64,000 nt of DNA, from assembly GCA_018242425.1 (NCBI GenBank), contig JAFEBX010000010.1, forward strand, positions 1 to 64,000, given 5' to 3'. This DNA comes from Pseudomonadota bacterium. Its GTDB lineage: Bacteria; Pseudomonadota; Gammaproteobacteria; Xanthomonadales; Xanthomonadaceae. Shown one piece after another: positions 45,267 to 52,759 of this stretch. Numbering within the stretch: position 1 is the stretch's first letter; every line of letters begins with the position of its first letter. The translations under genes and the position numbers were made by a program. Under the pieces are notes generated by a model. That model ran no database searches and was not told the DNA's origin. It was given only the letters and a program-made list of their open reading frames with translations.

Positions 45267-46180
45267 CGATGGCTGGACAACACCTGCTGACGCTGGAAGG
45301 CATGCCGCGCAGGGATATCGAGGCGCTACTCGATCGCGCGCAGCAGTTTTCGGATGGCACGCAATCGCGCGGACGACTGGCCGGGATCGCGGTGTGCACA
45401 TTGTTCTTCGAGGCCTCGACGCGCACGCGCCTGAGCTTCCAGCGCGCGGCGCAGCGGCTCGGCGCCGATGTGCTGAATTTCGATGCGGCGACGTCCTCGA
45501 CCACCAAGGGCGAAACCGACATCGACACCCTGCGCACCATCGAGGCGATGGGTGTGCGCGGTTTCATCATCCGCCATCGCGAGGACGGTGCAGTGGCGCG
45601 CCTGTCCGAAGTGGTGCAGCCGGGCACGAAGCTGATCAACGCCGGTGACGGTCGCAGCCAGCACCCGACGCAGGGCCTGCTCGACATGTTGACCATCCGC
45701 CAGGCCAAGGGCGGCGATTTCCCGAAACTGCGGATCGCGATCGTCGGCGACATCAGGCACTCGCGCGTCGCGCGCAGCGACCTGTGCGCGCTGCGTGCGC
45801 TGGGCGTGACGGATATCCGCGTGTGCGCGCCGTCGCCGCTGCTGCCGGATGCCGACACCTTGCGCGGCTGCACGGTGGTCGACCGCGTCGACGATGCGGT
45901 GTCCGGCGTCGACGTGGTGATGACGCTGCGCCTGCAACGCGAACGCATGCAGGAAGGCCTGGTGTCCTCGCTCGAGGATTACCACCGCGACTACGGCATC
46001 ACCACCGAACGCATGCAGCTGGCGAAACCGGATGCGGTGGTAATGCATCCGGGGCCGATGAACCGCGGCGTCGAGATCAGCGATGAAGTCGCGGATGGCC
46101 CGCAGTCGCTGATCCTGCGCCAGGTGGCGAACGGCGTCGCGGTGCGTATGGCGGTGCTGGAAGCGGCGCTGGCGGGCTGA
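45263..46180 (+). CDS. pyrB: Aspartate carbamoyltransferase catalytic subunit
   Basis: A 305-residue enzyme of pyrimidine synthesis. The carbamoyl-phosphate site FEASTRTRLSFQRAAQRLGA is near residue 50, with TKGETDIDTL, the HPTQGLLDMLTI loop and MHPGPMNRGVEIS near the C-terminus. GGAG seven nt upstream points to the GTG at 45263, which overlaps the ruvX stop; the ATG two codons later would be too distant. No pyrI regulatory subunit or inactive pyrC partner is adjacent. The stop touches the trpA stop of the opposite strand with no bases between. Confidence 0.95.
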   Translation: MTMAGQHLLTLEGMPRRDIEALLDRAQQFSDGTQSRGRLAGIAVCTLFFEASTRTRLSFQRAAQRLGADVLNFDAATSSTTKGETDIDTLRTIEAMGVRGFIIRHREDGAVARLSEVVQPGTKLINAGDGRSQHPTQGLLDMLTIRQAKGGDFPKLRIAIVGDIRHSRVARSDLCALRALGVTDIRVCAPSPLLPDADTLRGCTVVDRVDDAVSGVDVVMTLRLQRERMQEGLVSSLEDYHRDYGITTERMQLAKPDAVVMHPGPMNRGVEISDEVADGPQSLILRQVANGVAVRMAVLEAALAG

Positions 46181-46921
46181 TCAAGCGAACGCGGCGAACG
46201 CCTGTTCCGGCGGAGTGCCGTTCGCCAACGACTGCACCAATGCCGTGCCGACCACCGGGGTCGCGCCCATCGCGCGGATGCTGGCCAATGCCTGCGGTTC
46301 CGACAACCCGAAGCCGACTGCAAGCGGACGATCCGTGATCGCGTGCAGCGCCGCCACGCGTTCGGCGATTGGCGCGAAGTCATGCGTGCCTTCGCCGGTG
46401 ATGCCGAGGCGGGCGACCACGTAGGCGAAACGTTGCGCGAATGGCGATGCAGGGCCGGGATCGGCGCGTTCGCCGAGCAGCTGCTTCGCGCGTTCGATTG
46501 ACGTCGTCGGCGATAGCAACGGCACGATCGGATAACCGGCCGCGAGCAACACGGCTTCGAGCTCCGGTTCCTCGCCGAAGGGAAGATCGACCACCAGCAG
46601 TGAACGCACCGGCGTCTTGCGCAGCAGTTCGATCAGGCGTGCGCTTCCGATCTGCAGCAAAGGGTTGAGGTAAGTGAACAACACGACGTCGGGACTGTCG
46701 TTGATCGTCGCCAGTTGCTGCAACACCGATTCCGCGGTGACGCCGCGTTCGATCGCACGTTGCGCCGCCGCTTGCAGCGGCGGGCCATCGGCGATCGGGT
46801 CGGAATGCGGCACGCCGACCTCGATGGTGGCGATGCCGGCGGCTTTTGCCGCGCGCAACAGTCCGGCAAGCGAATCGACCGCGGGGTCGCCGGCCATGAC
46901 GAAGGGAAGAAGGCGATCCAT
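46181..46921 (-). CDS. trpA: Tryptophan synthase alpha chain
   Basis: The 246-residue TIM barrel cleaves indole-3-glycerol phosphate to indole. The catalytic Glu and Asp lie in TIEVGVPHSDPIADGPPLQ near residues 35-55. The phosphate loops include VGFGLSEPQAL and PVVGTALVQ. It is slightly shorter than the usual 260-270 residues, mainly at the N-terminus. The ATG follows the trpB stop with zero intervening bases (TGA-ATG). It is the last gene of the operon. Confidence 0.94.
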   Translation of the reverse strand: MDRLLPFVMAGDPAVDSLAGLLRAAKAAGIATIEVGVPHSDPIADGPPLQAAAQRAIERGVTAESVLQQLATINDSPDVVLFTYLNPLLQIGSARLIELLRKTPVRSLLVVDLPFGEEPELEAVLLAAGYPIVPLLSPTTSIERAKQLLGERADPGPASPFAQRFAYVVARLGITGEGTHDFAPIAERVAALHAITDRPLAVGFGLSEPQALASIRAMGATPVVGTALVQSLANGTPPEQAFAAFA

Positions 46922-48106
46922 TCAGAGCTCCAGGCGCGAACGGTAGGTGGAAAGGTCCTTGTCGCCGCGACCGGAGAGGCCGAGCAACACGGTGCGGGCC
47001 CCGTCGCGGGCGAGATCGCGCAGTCGCGCCAGCGCATGGCTGGACTCGAGTGCCGGCAGGATGCCTTCGAGCGCGCACAGTTCGCGTGCAGCGGCGAGTG
47101 CTTCGTCGTCGCTGGCGCGCCAGACGTCGATGCGGCCTTCGTCGGCCCACGCCGCAAGCTCGGGGCCGAGCGCGGGATAGTCGAGGCCGGCGCTGACCGA
47201 AGAGGTCTCGGCGGTGTGGCCGGCCCCATCCTGCAGCAGCAGCGTGCGGCAACCGTGCAGGACGCCGACGCGCCCGCCACCGACGCGCGCTGCGTGTTCG
47301 CCCAGCGCGTTGCCATGGCCGCCGGCTTCGACCACGACGCGGCGCAGTGCATCGTCGAGGAAGGGCTTGATCAGTCCGGAACTGTTGCTGCCGCCGCCGA
47401 CGCAGGCGATCAAGGCATCGGGCAGCGATCCGTGACGCTCGATGATCTGCGCGCGCGCTTCGTCGCCGATCACGGTCTGGAAGCTGCGCACGATGGTCGG
47501 GAACGGGTGCGGACCGAGTGCGGAACCGAGCACGTAGTGCGCGCGATCGCAGCGTGCCGCCCACGCGCGCAACGCGGCGTTCACCGCTTCCTTCAGCGTG
47601 CCCTGGCCGCTGTCGACCGCTTCGACCGTCGCACCGAACATGCGCATGCGGAACACGTTGGGCGCCTGCCGTTCCATGTCGGTGCGACCCATGTAGACGG
47701 TGCAGGGCAGGCCGAGTCGCGCGCAGGCGGCGGCGGTGGCGACGCCGTGCTGGCCGGCGCCGGTCTCGGCAATGATCTCGTGTTTGCCCATGCGCTTCGC
47801 CAGCAACACCTGCGCGATCGCGTTATTGATCTTGTGCGCGCCGGTGTGGCACTGGTCTTCGCGCTTCAGGTAGAGATGCTCGAGTCCGACCGCATTGGCA
47901 AGTCGCGGCGCCGGCGTGAGCGCGGTCGGGCGACCGACGAAGTCGCGCAACTGTTCGGCAAGTTCGCGCTGGAAGGCGGGATCGCGGATGGCATCGATGA
48001 AGGCTGCTTCCAGTTCGAGCAGCGGCGTCATCAATGTTTCCGGCGCGTAGCAGCCGCCGAAACCGGCGCGACCGAAGCGGGTGGGGAGTTCAAATCTGGA
48101 TGGCAT
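46922..48106 (-). CDS. trpB: Tryptophan synthase beta chain
   Basis: A 394-residue PLP enzyme that joins indole and serine. The PLP lysine is in HTGAHKINNAIAQVLLAKRM near residue 90, followed by IAETGAGQHGVATA, the phosphate-binding CVGGGSNSSGL, and SVSAGLDYPALGP. The ATG at 48106 (MPSRFELPTRFGRAGFGG) gives the conserved N-terminus; upstream frame is inside trpF. It overlaps the end of trpF by 17 nt. Confidence 0.96.
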   Translation of the reverse strand: MPSRFELPTRFGRAGFGGCYAPETLMTPLLELEAAFIDAIRDPAFQRELAEQLRDFVGRPTALTPAPRLANAVGLEHLYLKREDQCHTGAHKINNAIAQVLLAKRMGKHEIIAETGAGQHGVATAAACARLGLPCTVYMGRTDMERQAPNVFRMRMFGATVEAVDSGQGTLKEAVNAALRAWAARCDRAHYVLGSALGPHPFPTIVRSFQTVIGDEARAQIIERHGSLPDALIACVGGGSNSSGLIKPFLDDALRRVVVEAGGHGNALGEHAARVGGGRVGVLHGCRTLLLQDGAGHTAETSSVSAGLDYPALGPELAAWADEGRIDVWRASDDEALAAARELCALEGILPALESSHALARLRDLARDGARTVLLGLSGRGDKDLSTYRSRLEL

Positions 48107-48710
48107 GGACGGTGCTCGTGAAATGCTGGGTCTTCGGGATGGATTTGCGGCCGGGCGATGCTTCAAGGCGCGATGCGGCATCGACGCCGCGGCATTGCTT
48201 GCGTTGTTCTTGCGTCAGCGCGCCAATGCGATCACCCACGTTGCCGCCGTCGAGCCCGCCTGCAAGCAGGAACGGCCCGGGCGGCGGGAATTCCCCGGCG
48301 TGGGTTTGACCAGAACCGCCATGCACGCCGGATTGCGACGGCGCGGTTTCCCACAGATAGAGATCGGCGGCGACGGGTTCCTGGTCGGGACTGTCCGGCC
48401 ACGGCAGCAGCAGTTTCAGGCCGGCGGCATGTGCGCGCGCCAGTGCATGCGTGCGTTCACCGGCTGGAAGATATGGTTGTATCCAGCCGAGGCCGTAGCC
48501 GATGGCTTCATCGATGACCGTGTCGATGTGGTCGCTCACGCTCACCAGCACGCCACGCATGCCGACGCCGGTGCTCGCGGATTCCAGGTCCTCGCAATGA
48601 CGCGGGCTCGGCGGGTGGCGCACGAAACCGACCAGGTCCGCACCGGCAGTGAGCGCCATCCGTGCATCGCCGGCGTTGGTGATGCCGCAGACCTTGGCGA
48701 TCAGGTTCAT
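48090..48710 (-). CDS. trpF: Phosphoribosylanthranilate isomerase
   Basis: The 206-residue TIM-barrel enzyme carries out the fourth step of tryptophan synthesis. LIAKVCGITNAGDARMAL is the N-terminal signature with the catalytic Cys, then GADLVGFVRHPPSPRH, and FLLAGGLDGGNVGDRI. The C-terminal GVDAASRLEASPGRKS is the conserved phosphate/substrate region. The start at 48710 overlaps the trpC stop in ATGA and was chosen over a GTG 9 nt upstream. TrpF is a separate protein here and not fused to TrpC as in enterics. Confidence 0.94.
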   Translation of the reverse strand: MNLIAKVCGITNAGDARMALTAGADLVGFVRHPPSPRHCEDLESASTGVGMRGVLVSVSDHIDTVIDEAIGYGLGWIQPYLPAGERTHALARAHAAGLKLLLPWPDSPDQEPVAADLYLWETAPSQSGVHGGSGQTHAGEFPPPGPFLLAGGLDGGNVGDRIGALTQEQRKQCRGVDAASRLEASPGRKSIPKTQHFTSTVHAIQI

Positions 48711-49516
48711 GTCCTGCACGCCTGCAGGAATGCCGCGGGGTCATTGCTGCGCATCAATGCTTCGCCGATCAGCACGGCGTCGAACCCCTGAGCGAATGCA
48801 GCGCGTGCGTCTTCCGGCGTGGACAGCCCGGATTCGCGGATCAGCACGGCATCGGGGAATGCTTCGCGCAACGGGTCGGCGGTCGGCGCACCGATGGCAA
48901 AGCTGGCGAGATCACGCGCATTGATGCCGATCAGAGTCGCACCGCTGTCGCGCGCGAACGGGATCTCGCCCAGTTCGTGCAGTTCCACCAGCGGCTCCAG
49001 TCCGCGTTCGCGGGCGGCATCGGCGAAGGCGGCGGTGTGCCTGCCGAGGACGCGGGCGATCAGCAGCACGGCATCGGCCTGCGCGACCGTTGCGGCTTCG
49101 TCGAGGTGGCGTGCGTCCAGCACGAAACCCTTGTAGAGGCGCGGCATGCCATAACGCGCGGCGGCGCGCACTTCATCTGTATTCCCCTGGAACAATGCCG
49201 GTTCGGCGAGGATGGACACGGCAGCGGCACCGCCATCGCGATAGGCCTGCAATTGCGTATCGAAATCGCGATCGGCGGCGAATGCGCCCAGGGATGGCGA
49301 GGCACGCTTGAACTCGGCGATCACCGCGCCGCCGTTGCGGGCTTTTGTTTCCCGCAACGATCGCTCGAAACGCGCATCGAGGGTGCGGCGGGTTGCCGCC
49401 GCGATGCTTGCATCGGCGATGCGCGCGGCCTCGCTCTCGACCACGCGGGTCAGGTGCGATCCGGCAGGAAGCCGGGCATCGCGCAATACATCGTGCAATG
49501 ACGGCAGCGTGCTCAT
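48707..49516 (-). CDS. trpC: Indole-3-glycerol phosphate synthase
   Basis: A 269-residue monofunctional enzyme. AEFKRASPSLGAF carries the catalytic Lys and the phosphate-binding part; VSILAEPALFQGNTDEV, YKGFVLDARHLDEA, LVELHELGEI, IGINARDLASF and LIRESGLSTPEDA follow in family order. AGGAG eight nt upstream supports the ATG at 49516, which overlaps the trpD stop (ATGA). Its stop overlaps the trpF start in the same way. Confidence 0.95.
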   Translation of the reverse strand: MSTLPSLHDVLRDARLPAGSHLTRVVESEAARIADASIAAATRRTLDARFERSLRETKARNGGAVIAEFKRASPSLGAFAADRDFDTQLQAYRDGGAAAVSILAEPALFQGNTDEVRAAARYGMPRLYKGFVLDARHLDEAATVAQADAVLLIARVLGRHTAAFADAARERGLEPLVELHELGEIPFARDSGATLIGINARDLASFAIGAPTADPLREAFPDAVLIRESGLSTPEDARAAFAQGFDAVLIGEALMRSNDPAAFLQACRT

Positions 49517-50544
49517 GCCGCGATCTCCTGCGCGGGCAGTGGCGCTTCGAAGCCGTTTTCCAGCACGTCGCGGCATTCGCGCATGGCCGCCGGCAATTCC
49601 GACAACGCTGCGTTCCGGTGCAGCAGCAATCCGAGCCCGGCCTGCAAGGCGACGGCATCGGCGACGGCGGGGCGGAAGTCGGCGGAGGCCGATCCGTGCA
49701 GGCAGCCACGGGCGACGGCCAGCGCTTCGGCACGATCATGGACGCGCAAGGCATCGCGTTCGGGCGCGGCAATCGCGAGATCGCGCGGCACCAGGACTTC
49801 CGTTGCCAAGACCTTGCCGTCGCGCAGTTCCAGCACGCGGGTCGGGCCTTCGATCGAGGCTTCATCCATGCCGTCGCCCTGCGCGTTCTTGCCGTGGATG
49901 ACGAAGCCGCGCTGCAGTCCGCCCTGCGCGAGTGCGCCGGCCATCGGTTCCAGCAGGGTGTCGCGGGCGACGCCGAGCACCTGGTAGGCGGGACGCGCCG
50001 GGTTCAGCAGCGGGCCGAGCAGGTTGAAGATGGTGGGGATGCCGAGGCGGCGACGGATTTCGCGCAGGCGCCCGAGCAGCGGGTGATATGCCGGCGCGAA
50101 CAGGAAGGCGAAATTGTGGTCGGAAAGATCCTGCTTCAGTTGCGACGGTGCGCGGGCCAGGTCGTAGCCGAGTGCTTCGAGCAGATCGGCGCTGCCGCAG
50201 GTCGAGGTCGACGCGCGATTGCCGTGCTTGGCGACCGGGACGCCGAGGTGCGCCAGCAGCAATCCGGACAACGTACTGAGGTTCGCGGTGGATGCGCCGT
50301 CGCCGCCGGTGCCGCAGGTGTCGAGCACGGCGAGATCGCCGCGGTCGAACGGCTGCGCTTCGGCAAGCAGGGTCGAAGCGAAGGCGCGCAGTTCTTCCGC
50401 ACTCGGATCGCGTTGCGCGAGCAGGGCGAGGCAGGCGCCGACCAGCAAGGCGTCGGTGTCCTGGTCGACGAACATCCGCATCAATTCGGCGGCGGTGTCG
50501 CCCGGCAGCGGGCGGATCGGGTTGTGGGAAGTGAGCAGTGTCAT
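49513..50544 (-). CDS. trpD: Anthranilate phosphoribosyltransferase
   Basis: The 343-residue enzyme transfers phosphoribose from PRPP to anthranilate. The PRPP loop is LDTCGTGGDGASTANLST near residue 80, then VAKHGNRASTSTCGSADLLEALG and FLFAPAYHPLLGRLREIRRRLG, followed by FNLLGPLLNPARPAYQVLGV. All are typical. It has no fused TrpG domain. Both ends overlap their neighbours (trpG stop and trpC start) by 4 nt. Confidence 0.96.
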   Translation of the reverse strand: MTLLTSHNPIRPLPGDTAAELMRMFVDQDTDALLVGACLALLAQRDPSAEELRAFASTLLAEAQPFDRGDLAVLDTCGTGGDGASTANLSTLSGLLLAHLGVPVAKHGNRASTSTCGSADLLEALGYDLARAPSQLKQDLSDHNFAFLFAPAYHPLLGRLREIRRRLGIPTIFNLLGPLLNPARPAYQVLGVARDTLLEPMAGALAQGGLQRGFVIHGKNAQGDGMDEASIEGPTRVLELRDGKVLATEVLVPRDLAIAAPERDALRVHDRAEALAVARGCLHGSASADFRPAVADAVALQAGLGLLLHRNAALSELPAAMRECRDVLENGFEAPLPAQEIAA

Positions 50545-51116
50545 GAACGCAAACCTGAAAGACGCAACACGTTGGCGAGCAGCGCCGGGCCATCGGGGGT
50601 GAGGATGCTTTCGGGATGGAATTGCACGCCCCAGCGGGGCAGCGTGCGATGCGCCATCGCCATCGGTTCACCGGACGCGGAACGCGCGGTGATCTCCCAT
50701 TCCTGCGGAAGACTGGCGTCATCGACGATCAGGCTGTGGTAACGACCGACCATCAATGGTTGCGGCAACCCGGCGAAGACGCCGGTTCCGTCGTGATCGA
50801 CCGGCGTCGCTTCGCCGTGCAGGGGTTCGCGCGCGTGGGTGACGCGACCGCCGCTGCCCGCGGCCAATGCCTGCTGGCCGAGGCAGACGCCGAACACCGG
50901 GATATCGAGATCGCTGGCGGCGATGTCGACGTGGATCCTGCATTCGGTCGGATGTCCCGGTCCCGGCGACAGCACGATCAATTCCGGATTGCGCTTGCGC
51001 ACATCGTCGAGCGTGATCTGGTCGAAGCGCGCGACTTCGACCTCCTCGCCCAACGCCTGGAAGGCCTGCACGAGGTTGTAGGTAAAGCTGTCCAGTGCAT
51101 CGATCAACAAAATCAT
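50541..51116 (-). CDS. trpG: Anthranilate synthase glutamine amidotransferase subunit
   Basis: The 191-residue class-I amidotransferase supplies ammonia to TrpE. The catalytic Cys is in FGVCLGQQALA, the His/Glu pair in GVQFHPESILT, and IVLSPGPGHP is the oxyanion strand. The N-terminal MILLIDALDSFTYNLVQ is typical. In many bacteria it is shared with folate synthesis (PabA); its position inside the trp operon indicates the TrpE partner here. The start overlaps the trpE stop (ATGA). Confidence 0.95.
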   Translation of the reverse strand: MILLIDALDSFTYNLVQAFQALGEEVEVARFDQITLDDVRKRNPELIVLSPGPGHPTECRIHVDIAASDLDIPVFGVCLGQQALAAGSGGRVTHAREPLHGEATPVDHDGTGVFAGLPQPLMVGRYHSLIVDDASLPQEWEITARSASGEPMAMAHRTLPRWGVQFHPESILTPDGPALLANVLRLSGLRS

Positions 51117-52501
51117 TCCGCGCCCTCCAGCGAATCCAGCGACACACCCATCGCAGTCGCGGGTGCGCCGAGCTTGTGCAAGGTCTCCATGTATTCCTTG
51201 TGTGCATCCGATGCGCGGACGATGCCGGCGCCGGCCTGCAACCAGGCGTGGCCATTGGCGTACACGGCGGTACGCAGGATCAGTGCACTGTCGAACGTGC
51301 CATCGGCGCCGAGCTTGATCAGCGCACCGGCGTAGGGGCCGCGGGCATCGCCTTCCATTTCCGCGATGCGCTTTGCGGCGCGCAATTTCGGCGCGCCACT
51401 GACGGTGCCGGCCGGGAAGCACGAAGCCAGCACGTCGAGCGCATCGAGTCCTTTGCGCAGCCGTGCCTTCACCGTGGTGGTGAGATGCAGCACATGGCTG
51501 GTGCGCTGCAGGGCCAGTGGCTTCTCCACGTGGACGGCGCCGGGCATGGCGCAGCGGCCGAGGTCATTGCGGGCGAGATCGACCAGCATCTGGTGCTCGG
51601 CGAGTTCCTTGGGATCGTTGCGCAACGCTTCGAAACGCGCCGTGTCTTCCTGGTCATCGCCACCGCGCGGCACCGTGCCGGCGATCGGCAAGGTTTCCGC
51701 TTCGTCACCATTCACGCGCACCAGCATTTCCGGCGATGCGCCTGCGAGCGCGAATCCGTCCCATTCCAGCAGGTAGCCATAGGGGCTGGGATTGAGCCGG
51801 CGCATGCGGCGATAGGCGGTGAGTGGCGACGGCGGCTGTTCGATGCGCAGGCGCTGGCTCGGCACCAGCTGGTAGACATCGCCGTCGTGGATCAGCGTCT
51901 GCGCGTTGTGCACATGCGCTTCGTATTCGGCGCGCTTGATCGTGGCGAAGGCGCGCGGCGATCCGGCATCTTCCCGCGCCAGCACCGGCTGCGACAGGGC
52001 GAGCCGCAGGGTGAGCAGGCGCTGGCGCAACGCGGCTTCATCGTCCCCCATCACCTGCAGTTCGGCGACCTGATGGAGATGATCGAAGACCAGCGCGGCG
52101 TCGAAGCGGCGCGCCCACACCGTCGGCAGGCCCAGCGAATCGCGCTTGGGCAGTTGCAGCGTCGGCTCGTCGGCGATCACGGCTTCGAAGCCGACATAGC
52201 CGGCGATGCCGACGCCGACCGGCATGGTGTCGCGACCGGGTGGCAGTTCCGAGGCGGCGTCGAACGTTCCGCGATCCGCAAGGACCGGGCCGGCCAGATC
52301 ACGCAGCGCCTGCACCCAGCCGTGGGCGGGGGGCGCGATCTTGACCTCGCCCGCGCCCTGGACGAGCACGAAGCTGTGGCGACCGACGCGTTCGCCCTGG
52401 TCGGCGGATTCCAGCAGCAGGCTGGCGCCGTGCGAGCGCAGCGCCAGATAGGCGGAGAGCGGGGTGATGAGGTCGGCGGGGAGTCGGTAGCGGAGCAGCA
52501 T
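51113..52501 (-). CDS. trpE: Anthranilate synthase component I
   Basis: A 462-residue chorismate-utilising enzyme. The feedback site LLLESADQG near residue 30 is conserved, so inhibition by tryptophan is expected. Catalytic-domain motifs include SPSPYGYLLEW-like NPSPYGYLLEWD, PIAGTVPRGG, LVDLARNDLGR, FPAGTVSGAPKLRAA and GAGIVRASDAHKEY. The ATG at 52501 (MLLRYRLPADLITPL) comes just after the attenuator hairpin. The open frame continues through the hairpin but has no sensible start. It is shorter than E. coli TrpE (520), mainly through trimmed loops. Confidence 0.94.
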   Translation of the reverse strand: MLLRYRLPADLITPLSAYLALRSHGASLLLESADQGERVGRHSFVLVQGAGEVKIAPPAHGWVQALRDLAGPVLADRGTFDAASELPPGRDTMPVGVGIAGYVGFEAVIADEPTLQLPKRDSLGLPTVWARRFDAALVFDHLHQVAELQVMGDDEAALRQRLLTLRLALSQPVLAREDAGSPRAFATIKRAEYEAHVHNAQTLIHDGDVYQLVPSQRLRIEQPPSPLTAYRRMRRLNPSPYGYLLEWDGFALAGASPEMLVRVNGDEAETLPIAGTVPRGGDDQEDTARFEALRNDPKELAEHQMLVDLARNDLGRCAMPGAVHVEKPLALQRTSHVLHLTTTVKARLRKGLDALDVLASCFPAGTVSGAPKLRAAKRIAEMEGDARGPYAGALIKLGADGTFDSALILRTAVYANGHAWLQAGAGIVRASDAHKEYMETLHKLGAPATAMGVSLDSLEGAE

Positions 52502-52514
52502 GGCGGGGTCCGGA

Positions 52515-52548
52515 TAAAAAAAGAGCCCGGTCATTGCGGACCGGGCTC
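52515..52548 (-). terminator. trp attenuator terminator
   Basis: On the minus strand GAGCCCGGTC and GACCGGGCTC form a perfect 10-bp stem around CGCAAT, followed by seven T. It lies between the leader peptide and trpE. An alternative pairing is visible: GGCTCGGG (52598-52591), directly after the tandem Trp codons, is complementary to CCCGAGCC (52551-52544), which overlaps the 5' arm of the terminator. When that pairing forms, the terminator cannot. This is the classical attenuation layout. Confidence 0.9.
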
Positions 52549-52571
52549 GGGGATTCGGCAGGCAGGCGCGA

Positions 52572-52661
52572 TCAGGCGCCGGGCGAGTCTCCCGAGCCAC
52601 GACGCCACCAACCCGCGCGCTGCGAGGTCGGGAAAGCGGAGAGGGCGGGGAGATGGTGCAT
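52572..52661 (-). CDS. trpL: trp operon leader peptide
   Basis: A 29-residue leader peptide starting MHHLPAL and ending DSPGA. Residues 18-19 are two consecutive Trp codons (TGG TGG) in GWWRRGSG; two tandem Trp codons in a short frame before a terminator identify it. The ribosome would stall there when charged tRNA-Trp is scarce and favour the antiterminator. An in-frame GTG lies two codons upstream. The Shine-Dalgarno sequence is weak, and the nearest promoter would place the RNA start close to the ATG. The frame overlaps no other gene. Confidence 0.85.
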   Translation of the reverse strand: MHHLPALSAFPTSQRAGWWRRGSGDSPGA

Positions 52662-52668
52662 CGCCACA

Positions 52669-52697
52669 TGAAACAGCATGGATGGCGGCGGTGTCAA
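52669..52697 (-). promoter_or_regulatory. Candidate trp promoter
   Basis: A perfect TTGACA (52697-52692, minus strand) is followed after 17 nt by GTTTCA, a poor -10. No better -10 is visible within this 99-nt intergenic stretch. If right, transcription starts near the trpL start codon. No TrpR operator was recognised. Confidence 0.35.
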
Positions 52698-52713
52698 CTG
52701 GGCCGGACCGGGC

Positions 52714-52742
52714 TTGCGTTGCGGCGCTTACACCCCGATATC
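52714..52742 (+). promoter_or_regulatory. Candidate hrpA promoter
   Basis: TTGCGT (52714-52719), 17 nt, then GATATC (52737-52742). The start point would lie near 52749, ahead of both candidate hrpA starts. It lies back to back with the trp promoter. Confidence 0.4.
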
Positions 52743-52759
52743 GAGGCGTACGCGAGACA

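Noticed and set aside
52515..52661. A T-box or TrpR-only control of the trp operon
   Set aside because: No T-box core or specifier arrangement is seen and no palindromic Trp operator was found. The leader peptide with tandem Trp codons explains the terminator.
51095..52759. N-terminal extension of hrpA by more than 500 residues
   Set aside because: It is antisense to trpE and the trp leader, both clearly real. The HrpA family starts close to the chosen codon.
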